A stretch of DNA of 8,240 bases from positions 1-8,240 of the forward strand of contig CAMJAZ010000047.1 of assembly GCA_946403735.1 (NCBI GenBank), given 5' to 3'. The notes under the pieces were generated by a model. That model was not told the DNA's origin. It did no database searches and saw nothing but the letters and a program-made list of their open reading frames with translations. The position numbers and the translations under genes were made by a program. This stretch comes from an uncultured Selenomonadales bacterium (lineage in GTDB: Bacteria > Bacillota > Negativicutes > Selenomonadales > Selenomonadaceae). Below, piece after piece: positions 6,758 through 8,240 of this stretch (position 1 is its first letter; each line of letters starts with the position of its first letter).

Positions 6758-8050
6758 TTATTTTTCTAAATTGCGCTTAAGTTCAACTGTAAACGTCGTA
6801 CCTTGACCAGGTTCGGAGTCCACAAAGATTTTTCCGCTGTGTATGCGCAAAATTTCTGTAGCGATTGACAAGCCTAAACCATTGCCGCCCATCTCACGGG
6901 AACGCGCTTTATCTACTCGGTAAAAGCGCTCAAAAATTTTTTTCTGATCTTCAGGCGCAATGCCAATGCCGCTATCCTTCACAAAAAAATAAACTTTCTG
7001 CGCGGTCTCTTCGCCCATTTCAACCGTAACGTTGCCACCGTTTGGCGTGTACTTAATCGCGTTGTCGACAAGAATTAAAATTAACTGCTTAATCTTTTGT
7101 TCGTCGCAGTCAATCATAACTTTTCTGAAATTTCCTCCGACAAGGGAAATTTCTTTTTTTTCGGCAAGCGGCGTCATCATTCGTACATTTTGTTCCAAGA
7201 GGTCGCCTAAGTCGACACGCTGAATTTTAACTTTTAATGCGTTATTATCACTTCGTGCAACCATAAGTAAATCACTTACAAGTTGCGTCATCTTTTTAAC
7301 TTCGCTTTTCACGTCGCCGATAACTTCCTTTAAAAATGGATTGTCAATCGACGGATCAGCCATAAGTAAATCTGCTGACGCCATGACGACGGCTAGCGGC
7401 GTTCTAAGTTCATGTGACGCATCAGCCGCGAATTGTTTTTGTTTTTCGTAAGCTTCCTTGAGCGGAATTATTGCACGTCCCGCCATTATGTGACCGAATA
7501 CCGACGCGATTATCAACGCGATTAATCCCAAGAAAACTAAAATGTACGTCGCCTTCTGCAAGCCTGAATAAAGCGCCGTTACGTCTTTTCCCACGTACAC
7601 AAACTGTTCCATGTCGTCGACTTGAATAGTTTTCATAGTCATCATTACGTTGATTAAGCGTCCCGATTCACTAGGCAAGTCAAAAACTTTTACTTCAGCT
7701 TCTTTAAATTTTTCTGGCGCCATAAATTCCAAAATGAACGGCTCGATTCTGAAAGATGCGCGTACAAAATCTAGGAGTTGACCGTCTGGCGTGAAGATAT
7801 AGAAAAATAATCTGTCGTTAGTATTTTTATAGTAACGATTTTCATCAACGGCGGCATTGGGATGACGTATGTGGTAAGCTTGCGCCTCCGCTACACCGTC
7901 CGCCGCGTCGGAAATTTCTTGCGCCTGTTCAGAAAACATTGCCCAATCCATTGACTTGTGAACTAGAAAAATCAGCAGTATTAAAAAAATTCCCATGATT
8001 ATCGCGTACACAAGCGTTAAGCGTAGGCGGATACTCCTAAAAATTTCCAT
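6758..8050 (-). CDS. Membrane sensor histidine kinase of a two-component system
   Basis: This 430-residue kinase senses a signal at the cytoplasmic membrane, autophosphorylates and passes the phosphate to its response regulator. TM1 spans about 10-30 and TM2 about 168-188, enclosing an extracytoplasmic sensor region of about 135 residues (31-167) that I do not recognise. A short linker follows TM2 (189-204) without a clear full-length HAMP domain. The dimerisation domain carries the H-box FAADASHELRTPLA (207-220), with phospho-acceptor His213. The ATP-binding domain shows the N-box LVDNAIKYTPNGG (327-339; Asn330), G1 DSGIGI (359-364), the F-box region ERFYR (374-378) and G2 GGNGLGLSIA (388-397). 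All catalytic motifs are intact. GAGG lies 9 nt before the ATG at 8050. The upstream response regulator ends 78 nt away on the same strand, so they form an operon in regulator-kinase order. The family call is secure; the stimulus is unknown. Confidence 0.93.
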   Translation of the reverse strand: MEIFRSIRLRLTLVYAIIMGIFLILLIFLVHKSMDWAMFSEQAQEISDAADGVAEAQAYHIRHPNAAVDENRYYKNTNDRLFFYIFTPDGQLLDFVRASFRIEPFILEFMAPEKFKEAEVKVFDLPSESGRLINVMMTMKTIQVDDMEQFVYVGKDVTALYSGLQKATYILVFLGLIALIIASVFGHIMAGRAIIPLKEAYEKQKQFAADASHELRTPLAVVMASADLLMADPSIDNPFLKEVIGDVKSEVKKMTQLVSDLLMVARSDNNALKVKIQRVDLGDLLEQNVRMMTPLAEKKEISLVGGNFRKVMIDCDEQKIKQLILILVDNAIKYTPNGGNVTVEMGEETAQKVYFFVKDSGIGIAPEDQKKIFERFYRVDKARSREMGGNGLGLSIATEILRIHSGKIFVDSEPGQGTTFTVELKRNLEK

Positions 8051-8093
8051 TCAAAAAATCCTCATGTTAGCTTTCAGCTTTTAGGGAAAAATA

Positions 8094-8128
8094 ATTCTTA
8101 ATTCTTCATTCTTAATTCTTAATTATTT
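8094..8128. repeat. Heptamer tandem repeat array between response regulator and kinase
   Basis: On the + strand the units are ATTCTTA, ATTCTTC, ATTCTTA and ATTCTTA (8094-8121), followed by a degenerate ATTATTT (8122-8128). The 7-bp period and ATT core match the array at the start of hisZ, in the same orientation. It lies entirely in the 78-nt gap between the regulator stop codon and the kinase, upstream of the kinase ribosome site, so it would be part of the polycistronic message. Confidence 0.75.
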
Positions 8129-8240
8129 TTAGGCTTCTAAGCGATAACCAATGCCGCGTACAGTTTTTATTGAGATATTGCCGTCGACTTCATTTAACTT
8201 TTTCCGCAAAATTTTCATGTATGAATCAATGTTATTTGAC
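8129..8240 (-). CDS. Response regulator, OmpR/PhoB winged-helix family, C-terminal fragment
   Basis: Only the last 36 residues are in the window; the gene continues past the right edge. The frame reads from the codon starting at 8239 to the TAA at 8131-8129. The fragment contains NNIDSYMKILRKKLNE followed by IKTVRGIGYRLEA, which is the recognition helix and terminal beta-hairpin (VRGxGYR) of the OmpR/PhoB DNA-binding domain. Such proteins receive phosphate from a cognate kinase on an N-terminal receiver domain and bind promoter DNA; the receiver domain would lie outside the window. The kinase gene follows downstream on the same strand, so this is almost certainly its partner. Target genes cannot be inferred here. 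Confidence 0.9.
   Translation of the reverse strand, partial: SNNIDSYMKILRKKLNEVDGNISIKTVRGIGYRLEA

Overview
The window looks like chromosomal DNA from an A+T-rich bacterium. A hisZ-type histidine biosynthesis subunit, a PgeF-family protein and a small HD-domain protein of a type I associate with Firmicutes (especially Negativicutes) suggest that lineage. This is an inference from protein style only; no rRNA or other firm marker is present.

Layout. Positions 1-6568 hold five genes on the + strand with short gaps: pgeF (5' end cut off by the window), hisZ, an HD-domain phosphohydrolase-like gene, a 933-residue Ycf46-like AAA+ ATPase, and a 414-residue protein with a glycine-zipper membrane region. 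The gaps are 6, 76, 30 and 28 nt, so some or all may be co-transcribed. Positions 6569-6757 separate convergent genes and contain a compact run of three hairpins (about 100 bp) that looks like a dispersed structured repeat. One hairpin could also act as a terminator for the - strand operon. Positions 6758-8240 on the - strand encode a two-component system: a complete membrane histidine kinase and, upstream of it, the last 36 residues of an OmpR/PhoB-type response regulator.

How they work together. pgeF, hisZ and the HD gene look like housekeeping functions, and hisZ is not followed here by its partner hisG. The AAA+ gene and the glycine-zipper gene form a tightly spaced pair and are the most unusual content: an ATPase with a degenerate first AAA domain, an active second one and long extra N- and C-terminal regions, followed by a likely membrane-inserting protein of unknown function. 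A remodelling ATPase acting on its membrane partner is a reasonable hypothesis but is not shown by the sequence. The two-component genes encode signal sensing at the membrane and DNA-binding output; their stimulus and targets cannot be read here.

Two short arrays of 7-bp tandem repeats of the form ATTNNNN occur in the window. One spans the beginning of the hisZ coding region and encodes its N-terminal tail; the other lies between the response regulator and the kinase. No tRNA, rRNA, CRISPR array, transposase or convincing promoter was found.
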